A stretch of DNA of 64,000 bases, from NCBI RefSeq assembly GCF_019112545.1, contig NW_025064888.1, positions 62,001 to 126,000 on the forward strand, given 5' to 3'. Below are positions 10,913 through 22,572 of this stretch, piece after piece (positions within the stretch are counted from its first letter, which is position 1; each line of letters opens with the position of its first letter). Origin of the DNA: Guyanagaster necrorhizus. Its lineage: Eukaryota > Basidiomycota > Agaricomycetes > Agaricales > Physalacriaceae. The notes under the pieces were generated by a model. The model did not search any database. It saw only the letters and a program-made list of their open reading frames with translations, and was not told the origin of the DNA. A program made the position numbers and the translations under genes.

Positions 10913-12749
10913 ATGCCTGCTCCCACTCTACCTCGCAGACAGTTCTCCCCCCTTCCCAGGAGTACCCTCTATCCTGCTGACGTCCCCATGATGGACGCGA
11001 AACCACTCGCCTTCGACGACAACCACTTTGTCAACCCGGATTCTGACCAGATGCTTTTTGACTTTGACGACGTGTCATTTCATGAGCAATCTACCGTCCA
11101 GTTTCCTTGGGACCTCCATGATATCGATATGGACTCCAAGCCCGTGTTCGATATGCACACTTCCCCGCGTTTCGCTTTCCAGCACCCCCCCACTGACAAT
11201 ATCTTTGACTCGGCGGGTTTTTTTCCTTCTGAAGCCCTTGACAGTTCCCCCTCGTTCGACAATAATCTCTATTTATCCAACTGGGTACATGACACCGACT
11301 TGCCCTCTCCATCGTCCCCCATATCTATTCCCGCTTCTACACCGTCTCCGCCGTACATTCCTTTCGCTGAGCGATCACCTTATGCCGTCCCAGACAAAGC
11401 CTACTCACCTGCAAACTTTGCTGTTCTTCATCACCTTCCTCCTTCTGCTTCCCCCGCCTCGTCCTTCGAGGACATCCACTCCTTTGAACGTTCCCGTGTT
11501 GATTCCATTTCTCCCAAAGAAGTGTCGGCAGTGACCCCCGCCTGGGCTTCCCAACTCTGGGATGCACCGCGGCCAGGTCACATTCGCTCTTCCTCCTCTC
11601 GTTCTCCCGTTCGACACTCACCCCTCTCTCCCACCAATACCCAGCGATTACGTATACCCAGACGCGACACAGTTTCTCCCGTCAACCTCTTCCAGTCGGC
11701 GAGCGCCCCTGCCTTGACCCTTGCTCCGGGCATGGCTCGGGCGTACAGCAGTGGCAAAGCCGAGTCAGGCGGAGTCACCGACCGTGACGCGACCATCCGG
11801 CGGAAAAGAAAGACGTCAGATCCCGAAGAAATAGAAAATAGAGCCAAGGATAGCGACTCTCGTATGTCATCTACACCCGCAGTAGCTGTTTTGGCAAATG
11901 ATTGACATTTGTATTTAGCTCCGTTAAAGTCCGTGCTGCGTCCCCCAAAGTTAGCTCCTTCGGCTTGGCAGCTGTATTTCACGGACTGGATCCAAAGGCA
12001 GCAGGCATCCAACACACGTAAGCTTAATGTTGCACAAGCTGCTAAAGAAGCCGGGCAAGAGTATGCAGGGCTTAGTGCAGAAGAGAAAGAGGTGTGTGAC
12101 GATCTATTATCTGACGTCCACCCAATCTAATATCTCTCTCTCTCTCTCTCGCTCCCATTAGCCCTATAAGCGAAGGTCTCAGGCTATGAAAGAAGCCAGA
12201 GAGCGTGAGCTCGCCGCTTACATGCGAACTCTGACCCCCGACGACATCAAGCGCGAGAACGCTTATCGCGCTGCTCAGCGGAAAGCCGGGAAATCGCGAA
12301 AGAGCAACATCAAGGATCCTAATGCGCCAAAGAAGCCTCTGTCCGCATACTTCATGTTCCTTCAGCGCATCCGGGCGAACCCGCACTTGGTCCAGGAGAT
12401 CTTTGGTGATGAGACCGAGACGACGAAGCAGAGTGTTCTCGCTGCAGCCAAATGGCGATCCATGACCGATGATGAACGTAAGGTATGTTGAACTCGATTG
12501 TTTACTGATTATTACGGGCGTGTTCTCATTATGGTGACTTGGCAGCCGTTCCTCGCTCAGGCCGAGCAGGAGAAGATGGAATACGAAGCCGCACGGAGGC
12601 TATACGAAGAAGGGGCACCAGCCTTCGGAACGACTATCAATTTTAGTATCTTACCTGGCAGTCCGGCATTCCGAACAGTCAAGGTGGAATCAGAGAGTGA
12701 GAGCGAGGGATACACCGATGACAGTGGCTACGAACGATTCACTCGATGA
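10913..12749 (+). CDS. Two-HMG-box nuclear protein (HMG1/2-like, Exp1-type)
   Basis: Four exons (10913-11861, 11919-12091, 12162-12482, 12546-12749) encode 548 residues. Residues 1-300 are disordered, rich in Pro, Ser and Asp. Near residue 300 is a basic run (TIRRKRKTSD). A first, diverged HMG box spans about 325-400 (KLAPSAWQLYFTDW ... PYKRRSQAMKE), and a canonical second box spans about 424-500 (DPNAPKKPLSAYFMFLQR ... KWRSMTDDERKPF). The tail is acidic (ESESESEGYTDD). The build resembles Coprinopsis Exp1, an HMG1/2-like protein needed for cap expansion and autolysis; orthology is inferred from architecture, not proven. The ATG at 10913 sits in a good context (AGCCATGCC). Intron 2 holds a (TC)n run. 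Confidence 0.85.
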
Positions 12750-13008
12750 CCGTTTTCTCGTTTTCTTCTTGATGACATATTCCTTGTGCGAGCCCCTTTG
12801 GCTTGCTGACGTGCTGACGACCCTTCATGCCCCTTTCTATTCTACGTACGTGCTTCGAAACGATCTTTTTGCTTATTAGTGTGTTTCGAGTATATTATTG
12901 CTTTGAACAATCTTCGGACAGCACTGTATAATGGGAATACCTATGCACCCCACTTATGTATTGTTAGCACATATTGCATCTCCGTACATCTGACGAATAC
13001 GATTTCGT

Positions 13009-13701
13009 TCAATCAGAAGACTTTGGAGCCATCAAAGGGAGCTGAAGGACCATCTTCTGATGAGGTTCACCATCCTCATCAAACTCGGCACCCTAAAATG
13101 ATAAGATAGCCATGAGGCGACACCGGAGAAAGACGACGGCTTCTTGACATACCTCTGATATATATCCAAACCTGGAAGAGGAAATATATTAGAGTATGCT
13201 CCGATGTTCGGCGGAGAATACCCACTTGGCATAAAATCCCTTGACAGGTATCTGAGAATGGCACACGACGCTCGCGGATACGTCATGCTCGGGCATAGTG
13301 GCCATGGGACTCGCGTCAATTTTCACCCATTCACGCAAGCCCAGTAAGAGTTCTTTCCCCAACTTGAACTTTCGATACTGGTCCAGTACAGCGAGTCTAC
13401 CGATCTTGTAATAACTTGACGATAACCTGACTCCACGGATCGTTCCAATTGGCTGGAGCGAAGGCAGGAGCCGCAGAAGGAAATGGGTTGTTGCAGCCTG
13501 AGGGTCGTCGAACCTGTTGGAACATCATCATAGTCAGGAGAAGAAGGATACGAAGAGGTGCCAGTGTAACTCGTCTATTTCGGTTTCAAGGGGGAATTTT
13601 TGCTCGTGATGGAAGACCTGGATTCGAACATCAAGGCATTGCTGGATGTGTTCCTTTGTGGTGGCGATGATGATTTCGTGGTCTAGAACGTCGACAGTCA
13701 T
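13009..13701 (-). CDS. GNAT-family N-acetyltransferase
   Basis: Four exons (13701-13571, 13513-13226, 13171-13153, 13092-13009) give 173 residues. The order is DVRIQVFHHEQKFPLETEID (GNAT motif near the N-terminus), then TIRGVRL, then the core beta4-alpha3 segment KIGRLAVLDQYRKFKLGKEL, whose RKFKLGK fills the acetyl-CoA pyrophosphate loop (Q/RxxGxG/A). The end (GYISEGAEFDEDGEPHQKMV) matches the YjcF/ElaA-like group. The substrate is unknown. Exon 3 is only 19 nt. Introns are 57, 54 and 60 nt. It is convergent with the HMG gene, 259 bp apart. Confidence 0.9.
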
Positions 13702-14289
13702 AGTCGGACGGTGGAGTGATGGTGATCTAGTACGGTAACAAGACGCAGGGGAAGTACGTGCGCCGCCGACACTGTTCGACCTCTCGTGAAGAAGATATAT
13801 GGGTAGCTATAGCCTTCTGAGTTTCAATCTAGCATTCTGAGTTTCAATCCGTTTCCGAGTCCGTTACATTGGTGACCGCAAATACCTAAAATTAGAAGAT
13901 AAATTGGGGGGTACGGGGCAAGTACGGGGGAGAGAAAGAAGACAGTCGGACAAGCGAAGGGAGTGTGTAGAAGCTGCGGTAAATATGAACTATATGAAGT
14001 TCATGAACAGAAATGAAAATACGGGTGCATTACTTGCTTCAAGCGGATCGAAGCAAGTGGGTGGAGGGGGAAGCAGCGTCACGTGACGTGACGTGAAAGA
14101 GTGACCGTGACACGATCGCCCTCGAGTAAAGTTTTTCTTTCGCAATCAATTTCCGAATATACTGGTCATTTGTTCAATCACCTCTCATTATTCGCCTGCA
14201 GGTATTCTAGCCACTGTTTCTATTATATTTGCCACACTTCTAATAATGGTTCTGCAGATACTTGTCTACCTGGACGAGTGGGTGGGTAC
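13702..14289. promoter_or_regulatory. Divergent promoter region, GNAT / PPR gene
   Basis: Contains CACGTGACGTGACGTG at about 14080-14095, overlapping E-box/CRE-like sites, and a 15 bp direct repeat TTCTGAGTTTCAATC at 13815 and 13835. Both genes probably take their promoters from here. The open frame at 14101 upstream of the PPR start is in frame with it but not protein-like. Confidence 0.5.
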
Positions 14290-17200
14290 ATGCTGGAACC
14301 CGTTGCAACCGCACTTTTCACTTCTGTCCTTGGTAGCCATATAGGACAACCGGCTGCGTTCCAGGCTACTGCTCGATCAATGCGACGCTCTTCGGCAAAT
14401 ATTTTGACGTCTGATTTCTTTATTCCCCAACCAAGACGCGTCAAGGATAAGGGGAAAGCAAGGGCAACGGGGGTCCGACTTGAACTGCACGAGTGCACCC
14501 CGGATCGTCTGTTGCAATGTCGAGAATGGTCGTGTATCGCCCGGCACTCGATATGGTGTTCAAGTGAGTCCGACGGATTCTTCTCGCCTGCTGAATTCTC
14601 ATCTACACCGTGTTAGATCGCCATCGACGGCTTCTGATGAAAGAGTTCCCTTTGGTTGAAGACATTCCATCCAGAAGTCGTATCTCCACGCGAATTCCCG
14701 CCACCCTGCATCCATATTCTTCTCGTCGTGTCGCTGTTCGTGCTCACGGTGGGCAGAGAAGACATGTTTCGCGTACTTCGAAAACCGGACCGCCGTCTGA
14801 CGATTCCGGAGTTTCTTCTGTCGCCGAGGCAGGTTCTGAAGCTGTTGATGCATCCCTCATACATCCGGAAGTGGCGTCTGAGATTCCATACGACTCTTCC
14901 GACTCTCGGTGGGTTCTACCATCGCATCTCCTTCCACCGGATAAGAGCGCACAAGCAATACATTCCCTTCACCGTGTTGCACTCAAACCTCCAGACGATT
15001 TTGATATTGAAGAAGCCTGGACGGTTTACGAGTCTGTCACTGAGGAGCATGCAGAGCATCTAACAAGTGTTTACCTTCTCCACCAACTCGTAGAGCGTAT
15101 GCTGTACACAGCGGAAAAATGGTACGACTCAAAAACCGGCCTAGAGGCGCTTCATCAATGGGGGGACCGGATAAAACATCTCTTGCAAACCCTAGAATCA
15201 CGGATATTGTCTCCTTCCCGGTTTCACCATGCACATTGCTGTCTCACCGCACGTGCACACGCATTAACCGGCGAATACGAGCTCGCGGCGCAGTACCTCC
15301 AAGCAGCGCGCGTGTACAGGGAATGTACACCGGTGGACGTCATCACGATGCACCTGAGCATATTGCTATCAAAAGTTCGCTATTATGATGTGCGTCAAAT
15401 GGTGGCATACCTTCTTGCTGAATGGAACGACGTAAGCGCCTATCTTACCGTACCCTGCCGACAACCATTTCCCTCCGACCCTGTCCAGCGTGCATGGACA
15501 CTGTTTTTCTTTACCGTGACAGACCTGCTGTGCCACGTTCCAGATGCCAATGTTTTTTTTGCCCCGGAAGCGCGTCTAGAGGTTATCCAAAAGGAGCGTA
15601 TAGGTAGCTTGTTCATCCAAGCACACTGCACTCGTTCGCGACCTATGCATGCTTGGGATGTTTTTCGGGCGATGCACGCCCAAGGCCTCGTCCCGCAACT
15701 ACAGGTCCACCTAGCCCTTGTTCGCGCGCTAACGAAGGAGGAAGCGATGGGTCCTGCGAAAGAGGCTTTTTCTTACCTCGCCCAAACACATGCCAAGTCC
15801 TACCTGTCGACTGCACTTTATCTGTATGCCCACGACGGCGACTTTGAAAGGAGCGAATTTTTTTTCGACCAGCTCTCACATGACGACCTGGTGTCGAGGG
15901 AAGATACTGCGATGTTGATGCATTCGTACGCGGTGCACGGCAAGGTCAAGCAGGTGCTACACTTGTTTAAGGAATTCTTTCCCGAGTTTGTGAATGCGAA
16001 AGGGCAGCGAAGGCGGGCGAACGATCCTCGGAATATCCACTATGCTACCGTGTTGTATGCTTATGCACGCAGTGCCGACCTCGGTGGTATTGACCAGTGG
16101 TTGGGAGTCATGCGTGAGGCGGGTATCAAGGTCAACGTGGTCATGTATACTATGATCCTCCAGGCGATGGCCATTAAGGGAGATCTGGAAGCACTAGGTC
16201 TCACTATGGAGCGGATGCAAAGCTCTGGCATGAAGCCTACCGTCGCCACGTATACTACTCTCATTTCAACCATGGCGAAGATGCAGGATCCGCTTACTGC
16301 TGAGAAGCTTTACAAGAAAGCGCTGGAAGATGGGATCAAACCGAATTCTCGTATGATCAATACTCTAATGACTGCTCATGCTGAAGCGGGGTCATGGAGA
16401 GGAGTTATCAGGATATTCGACTACGTCCGTTCGATGCCCAATACGCCATTGACCATCGACATCTGCAATATCTTACTCAAAGCCTACGTTCGGATTGGAG
16501 CACCATTCCGTATCGTAGCGCGTTTATTCATGAAACTCAAGTATTCTTCTGTTAAACCTGACAAGTACACTTATGCGCTAGTCATCCTCGCTGCGTGCGA
16601 CGCTGGCCTCATGCCTACAGCCACGAACCTGTTTTATGAGATGGACCGCTCTGCAACATTTATCTCCGACATCAAAGTCACCGTTCATGTCATGACGATG
16701 CTCATGGGAGGTTGGCTCCGGTTGAATAAAAAGAAGAAAGGAAAAATCGTGTATGACATGATGGTCGACCGGGGGATCCAGCCTAACTCGATCTCGTTTG
16801 GGGAGATCCAGAACGCGTATGGTCTCGAACGCTCGGATGCGGGGCTCAAGCTCGCGGAAGAATTCATTGAAACGCTGATGAGTGCTCCGCCGGAGCACCG
16901 TACATGGTTAGTTCCCCCGCGAGTAGGCAAGACGTCCATGGACCACATCTACGCGGCGGTGCTGTGGGGCTACTCACGCAAGGTGCAACCGGAGGACGTA
17001 GAGCGGGTGTACCAGCACATGCTAGACCACGGTGGAGCGCCGACACTAGGGATGCTCACTGCGCTGATGGACGCCTATAGGAGGTCGAGGAATGTCGACG
17101 CGGTGCTCCAGGTGTGGCCACAAGTGTTCCAGATGGGGTTGCAGCTCACTCAGCAGACTCGTGTGTTTGGACTGGATAAAGATGGACGGGGCCAAGTGAG

Positions 17201-17963
17201 AGTCCGGGGAGACATGCTGAGTATCCCACTGTCGATATACATAGATGCTCTCTCCCGTGCCGCCCTCTTCACGGAGGTTGCAGCGATCTGGAAGCGTTTC
17301 CAGGATCACCAGTTCGTATTCACGTCGAATAACTACAACCATCTCGTAATCGTACTCCTCCGGGCCGGGGAGATCGAGCGGGCGTTTGAGATTGTGGAGA
17401 AGGTGATTTTACCTTATCAGCGCAAGTACAAGGCGGTGGTGAGCGACCGAGATCAGCAGCCGGAGACGCCACTGCTGTTTGAGGAGTATGATAGGATACT
17501 GCAGGAGGAGCGAAGGGGTGACTGGGGCAGGGAGAGGAGGGAGTCAGGGAAGATGCATGTCGATATGTTCAAGCGAGAACCATGGACGGAGCAGATGATG
17601 GTAGAGGATGAACGGGAGGATGACTACGCGCATCCGCTGTACATCCTGCAACAGATCTCCCCAGGGTGGAATACATGGCGGCCGCACCGGGCGACGATGA
17701 GCGCGTTGTTGATGGTCTTGCTGAGACTGAAGGCGGGGCTGCTGTTGGAAGCAATGGCCTTGCATAAGCAGGACCCCGATGAGTTTCCGGCACAAGGGCG
17801 TGAGGAACTTGTGGCAGAACGCGAGGAGAGCGAGGCGCTGTTGGGAAGTTTGTTCGGGCAGTTCCCCGACTCAGTGGAAGAGCTGAGGGTGTTTGAGATT
17901 AAGGAGAGGAATCGATTAGTGAGTGGGTTCGATAAGAGGTACAGGCAATTTGTGCCAAGATGA
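14290..17963 (+). CDS. Pentatricopeptide-repeat (PPR) protein, probably mitochondrial
   Basis: Two exons (14290-14563, 14617-17963; 53 nt intron) encode 1206 residues. The N-terminus is rich in Arg, Ser and Ala (QATARSMRRSS), compatible with mitochondrial targeting. Residues about 350-800 hold successive PPR helical pairs, clearest at VNVVMYTMILQAMAIKGDLE, KPTVATYTTLISTMAKMQ, KPNSRMINTLMTAHAEAGSW and KPDKYTYALVILAACDAGL, with more after (QPNSISFGEIQNAYG). PPR proteins bind organellar RNA one base per repeat, in RNA processing or translation; the target here is unknown. The start MLEPVATALF was chosen because the intron joins it in frame to the repeat-bearing exon. Confidence 0.9.
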
Positions 17964-20900
17964 TTTGGATTTGATTGGGTTGGTTGGGTTACGAGCTCAG
18001 AATCGATTAACGATATCCCAGCTGATCATCCTGGCGACAATGCTTGCCAGGCGATTACGACTCAGTCGTCAGTCGAGAGGAGGTCAGGCTGAGGACCTGA
18101 GGCGAAAAAGGGAAGGTTTAATATCTACTTGTAGAAAGGAAAAGTAGCAATACGAATACACTACTAGTCAGGATGCAGGTGGAAGATAATTTCACGTTAA
18201 AGATACTAATTACGGGAAGGTAAAGGAAAGTTGGATTCAGTGGTGTGAAAATAGTACGTGTATATTTAGATAGTTTTTACTGTAAACATCATGCTGACTG
18301 ACATCATCAGTTACTATCTTTTTTCTAAAGCCGGGTTGATATTGCTAAGATGGTATATTTGGATTGCTTGATTAATAAATACATGCTATCGAGCACAATG
18401 CTTTCGTGAGTCGTTTCGCGGAATTCGAATCATCCATATGACAATCAGTGGACCTGGGACCTTGACTAGTAGCAGCCGAACCGGGACGATGCTGTACATG
18501 AAACTTGTATATACTATGTCCAATCTAAATTTATACCTTTTCGAGTTTCTCGGGCTGGGATAAGTAGAATTATACATGCGTACGTGATAAGTATACGCAG
18601 ATCTGCATTTCGGCTTTACAACTTGTTCCTGATAATAGGGCAGCGATAGGCGCCCTCAGTTGTGTTGGGGTCCTTGTGGTGACGGGATCAGCCGAAGACA
18701 AGCTGTAGACTGGAATGCCATAAACCCGTTAACGAATATATAGCACTGGTGGTGGTGGTGGTAAACAGCAGTGTGATATATGAAACGGCCAGGAGCCGCC
18801 GGGTACGGGCATCAAAACGAGTTACGTTACAGACCAGGGACGTCGACGTCGCGTAAGTGTGTGTCAAAAACAAATTCAATTGGAGGAGGTGGGTGGGATT
18901 TCCGACCAACCCATACCTAAAGCGCCCGAACAAAAGAATGAATGAAAAAAGCGGCGACTGTGCTGTGCGTGGGGGTGAAACGTACCGCATCAGGGTTTCC
19001 CCCGACTGTGATGATAGGAGGACGGTCTTCGCTGAACTCCAAGTCCCAAGTACACATCCATCCGCATAGAGAAGTGACCGAGGATATCGGGGGCTTTTAT
19101 CACCGGCCCAGACGGGACCGCGCAACTTGGCCAGCTCCTTCTACCGGTTAGCTAGTCTTTGTCCGGATCCGCAATGTTTCTTTTGTGACAGAACAGACCT
19201 TAGGCTTAGGCTGGAGCTTTGTGATTACCGAAGGACTTTGGAATGTCCCCCTTGTCAAAAGGCTGGACAGACCGATTTGGTTTCCGTCAACAAGCGCTCC
19301 GGGATGCGTTGAGTTCCTCTGTTACATATAGATGGAATGGCTAGTTTGGGAAGTCAATCCGATATTTGTTCCTCGCATTCGGGTCTTCGTGCGAGGATTG
19401 CATCAACTATTAGTGAGTCCGACTGACGGTTGTGCGAGAATGATTGAAGGACTGCGCTTTGAAAAGGTTTGGACAGACGGGCCTGTAACAAAACTTTGGT
19501 CGAGGAAGGGAGTGAGCTTTCCTCCGCAGCAATGATGGGGCGGTGCGTTCTCGCAGCGAAGGAGGTCTTTTAGAGTGAGTTGTGCGTATACCGCTTGCAA
19601 TTTCAGAGACCAAGGGGAAGGGAACTAAACCCTCAGCGTTGGTATAGCAGTACGAGACCGAAGAGCGGAGAAATCTGACCATGACCTCGGATTCGGAGTC
19701 GGACTGAATGTGAGCTGTAGTCACGAACAAGAACAATAGCTAACATCTTATGCCCACCGCCATGCAATTTGGGAGAAGGATCATACCATATGATTTAAAG
19801 CACGCTTTGGATCGCTTCTGGTACTAACAGAACTGAAAGCCCCAAATGTGGCCCGTTCCCTTTGACAGACGGTCAAGTCGAATTATATGAAAAAGAGAGC
19901 GTGCAAATCCTTTCCATAAATTCAGGGAGAATGGAATACCTCTGCCGCAGCAACAACTTGTGGTACTGTATTCCTCCGATGGATCGTTGCATATGGTCGT
20001 GGAATCACTGAATACATTTCAGCCCATTGGCGAAGAGGGCCCTTTTTGTACTTTTTTTTTGAATCCAGAGAACAGTTGTGCCAAGTGCTAGTTCTTCCGC
20101 AGTCTGAGGCGTGAAAAGAGACGAAGGACGGATCCGTAATCCACTGGACGGCGGAGAACAGCAAGCAAATGGACATATGAACGTAGGCCGTGAGGTATCA
20201 GAGAGAGACAGCAGCCGTGGTTGAGAACACCCCAAGAGAGACGCGTCAAGTTGGAAACAGTCGTCTTTATTGAGAAGCATGAGCGCGACATTGTCACAAG
20301 CTGACACATAGACCTCGTACGTTATCTGAAAATTAAAGCTTCAAATTCCAAATGAATGCAACATTGCAGTTTAAAGCGAGGTGTTTAATCCATTAGGATT
20401 CGCATAAAGTAGGCTTCTCTTGATTTTGAGGTCAACCCCTGGTTACGAGTCGAAAACAGAACCCACTCGCGGTCGCTGTAATCCTATTCAGCAGACGGTG
20501 TTCCAGTAAGGACCAGATGACGATGCGGGCCGATCGACGGAGGAAATAAGGGAAATAAGATTCAATTGCAGGCGGTAATTATAATAAATGACTTTGAAAA
20601 TCATCAAATCGTGAGGAGATCTGGACTGCCGTGTAGTGGAAAGATAAATCTTCCATTCTTTGTGAGATGAGGAGCGAACAGTAGATGATGGCCGGTAAAG
20701 AGAGGAACGCTGAATAGCAGGTCGGCCCGCACGGGAAAAGCATGATTGCGCCCGGATCTTCCTTAAGGATACGCGGGAAACCTGGAATTCGATAGCAGAA
20801 AAACGGAGAATAGCGAGCAAGTTGCCCAAATCGGTATAGTCGTAAGAAGAACTCGCGGGGCTATTAGATCGGTGGTATTGCTAGTGGGTCGATTTACATA

Positions 20901-21252
20901 ATTGGTTGTTGAGAAGGAAAAAAAAAGTGGCAGGGGTTCGTCTTTCCAATAAACTATGGCCGACGAGAAGAGATGCGTGAGGCGATTCCGCGTGTGGAAG
21001 GCAAAATTTGCACCCGACGAAACTGACAATGAAGACCCGACATCTTAATGGTCAAACGGCTCTGCACTGGTAGATATTTAGGGAAGGGTTCGATGAAGAG
21101 CTGGGGGGGAGAATGAAATGCCGTGATCCTTGAGATGCGAATTTGTCGATGCATGACACGAGCTCTCGTCGACGATGTAGCGCGCTTCGAATGCGAATGG
21201 CAATAATTTCTCGCAGCCCAAAAAAGGAAAGTGTGGGTTCCGTTGTACCATC
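17964..21252. other. 3.3 kb stretch with no recognised gene
   Basis: Only short scattered frames on both strands. A (GGT)n run lies at about 18747-18761 and a T-rich run near 20050. The minus-strand frames at 20,763-21,154 lie just upstream of the ArfGAP start and could belong to an unrecognised small divergent gene, but I see no family motif. CpG content is normal, so this is not obviously an old repeat. Confidence 0.4.
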
Positions 21253-22491
21253 ATGGACCAGACAGCTGCCAAAAAGAAGCTGCAAGAGCTGGTGAAGCGG
21301 GACGACCTTGGTAACCGTGTATGTGTCGACTGTGGGAGCCCCAATCCGCAGTGGGCCTCGTTGAGGTGCGCCTCATCCTTGCTGTGGACCTAATACTCAG
21401 CATGGTTGCAGCTTTGCAGTGTTCATGTGTCTGCAGTGTGCAGGCATGCATCGCGGTTTTGGGGTTCATATAACGTGCGTAACTCATCTTTTTGGTATCG
21501 CTAAACTGATATGGGACAGGTTCGTGCGGTCGCTGTCGATGGATACGTGGCAGGACGACCAGCTCAGGCGCATGCAAGTCAGTCGATCTGTATCTGTCTG
21601 AATTGGCTGGTTGACGATGGTAGCTCGGCGGAAACGGTCCGTTTCGCGAATTCATGCGGGGCTACAGACCGGTGGAACAGGGTGGCTACAGCGAATCGCA
21701 GAGTATACATGATACCTATCACTGCTGGGCAGCCACTCAGTATCGACAAAAAGTCTGTCTCATGTCTATTGTATCTGCTACTGCTACTGCTGCTAATTAT
21801 TCTGCAGCTTGATTACGAGTTAATGGATAAGGAATGGTCGCCGTCCCCCCCACCAGAGCCCGCCTCGCCCGCCCTACGCAAGTCACGCAGGGCCGCCTCG
21901 TCTTCCCCAGCGCCTACCCCGCCCGTCCTCGACCAGAAACAGGCAAACGAAATCTACTTTTCTTCTTTAGGCCAGGCCAATGCCAACCGTCCCGACCACC
22001 TCCCTCCATCCCAAGGCGGACGATACCAGGGTTTCGGGAGCACCCCCCCACAGAATACACCCTCCACCACCGTCCAAGATAACCCAATGGCTGCCCTCAG
22101 TAAAGGATGGTCGTTTCTCTCTTCTGCAGTCATCGGCGCGTCCAAAGTCGTCAACGAGAACGTCATCCAGCCGGGTATGGAAAAGGTGTCGGATCCAGAG
22201 CTCCAGAGGAACGTCAAGGGCTACTTGGAGGGGGCAAAGAAGGGTGCTGTCAGTGTCGGCAGCTCTGCAAACGCGTGGGGCAAGACTCAGTTTGGGGTCG
22301 ATGTCGCAGGCAGTGTCGGCGAGGTCGTAGGCAAGCTAGGTGGTGGACCAGCAAGGGAAGGCTATGGTGCTGTACCAACCGGGTGGGAAGGTGAGGGCCG
22401 GGGCTTGTATGCTGAGGCAGATGACGAAGCCCCGGCTCCTCCGCCAAAGAAGCCGGGCGATGGCTGGGACGACGACTGGAAGGAATTTTAG
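21253..22491 (+). CDS. GCS1: ArfGAP, ARFGAP1/Gcs1 type
   Basis: Five exons (21253-21365, 21412-21474, 21520-21577, 21624-21752, 21808-22491) encode 348 residues. The zinc finger is complete: CVDC at 24-27 and CLQC at 44-47 (CX2CX16CX2C), followed by GMHRGFGVHIT with the arginine finger (about R52) and VRSLSMDTWQDDQLRRM. Next comes GGNGPFREFM, then a Pro/Ser linker and amphipathic lipid-packing-like segments (GWSFLSSAVIGASKVV). It ends GWDDDWKEF, as Gcs1-type proteins commonly do. It activates GTP hydrolysis on Arf1 during COPI vesicle cycling at the Golgi. Introns 1-3 are only 45-46 nt. Confidence 0.95.
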
Positions 22492-22572
22492 ATTTTATAG
22501 ATTCAGTTATTTATTCAAATTTATTAATTTGATTTTCTACGGCTTACCCCGCATTCATCCCTCCCCACATCC

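Noticed and set aside
11028..11534. 168-codon frame inside the HMG gene
   Set aside because: Alternative-frame shadow of the Pro/Ser-rich N-terminus.
13815..13849. Two 15 bp direct repeats as a possible CRISPR-like or att site
   Set aside because: Only two units, 20 bp apart, in a eukaryotic promoter; no further copies.
18688..19125. 145-codon minus-strand frame
   Set aside because: Low-complexity, Thr/Ser/Leu-rich, overlaps a GGT microsatellite, no domain or splice context.
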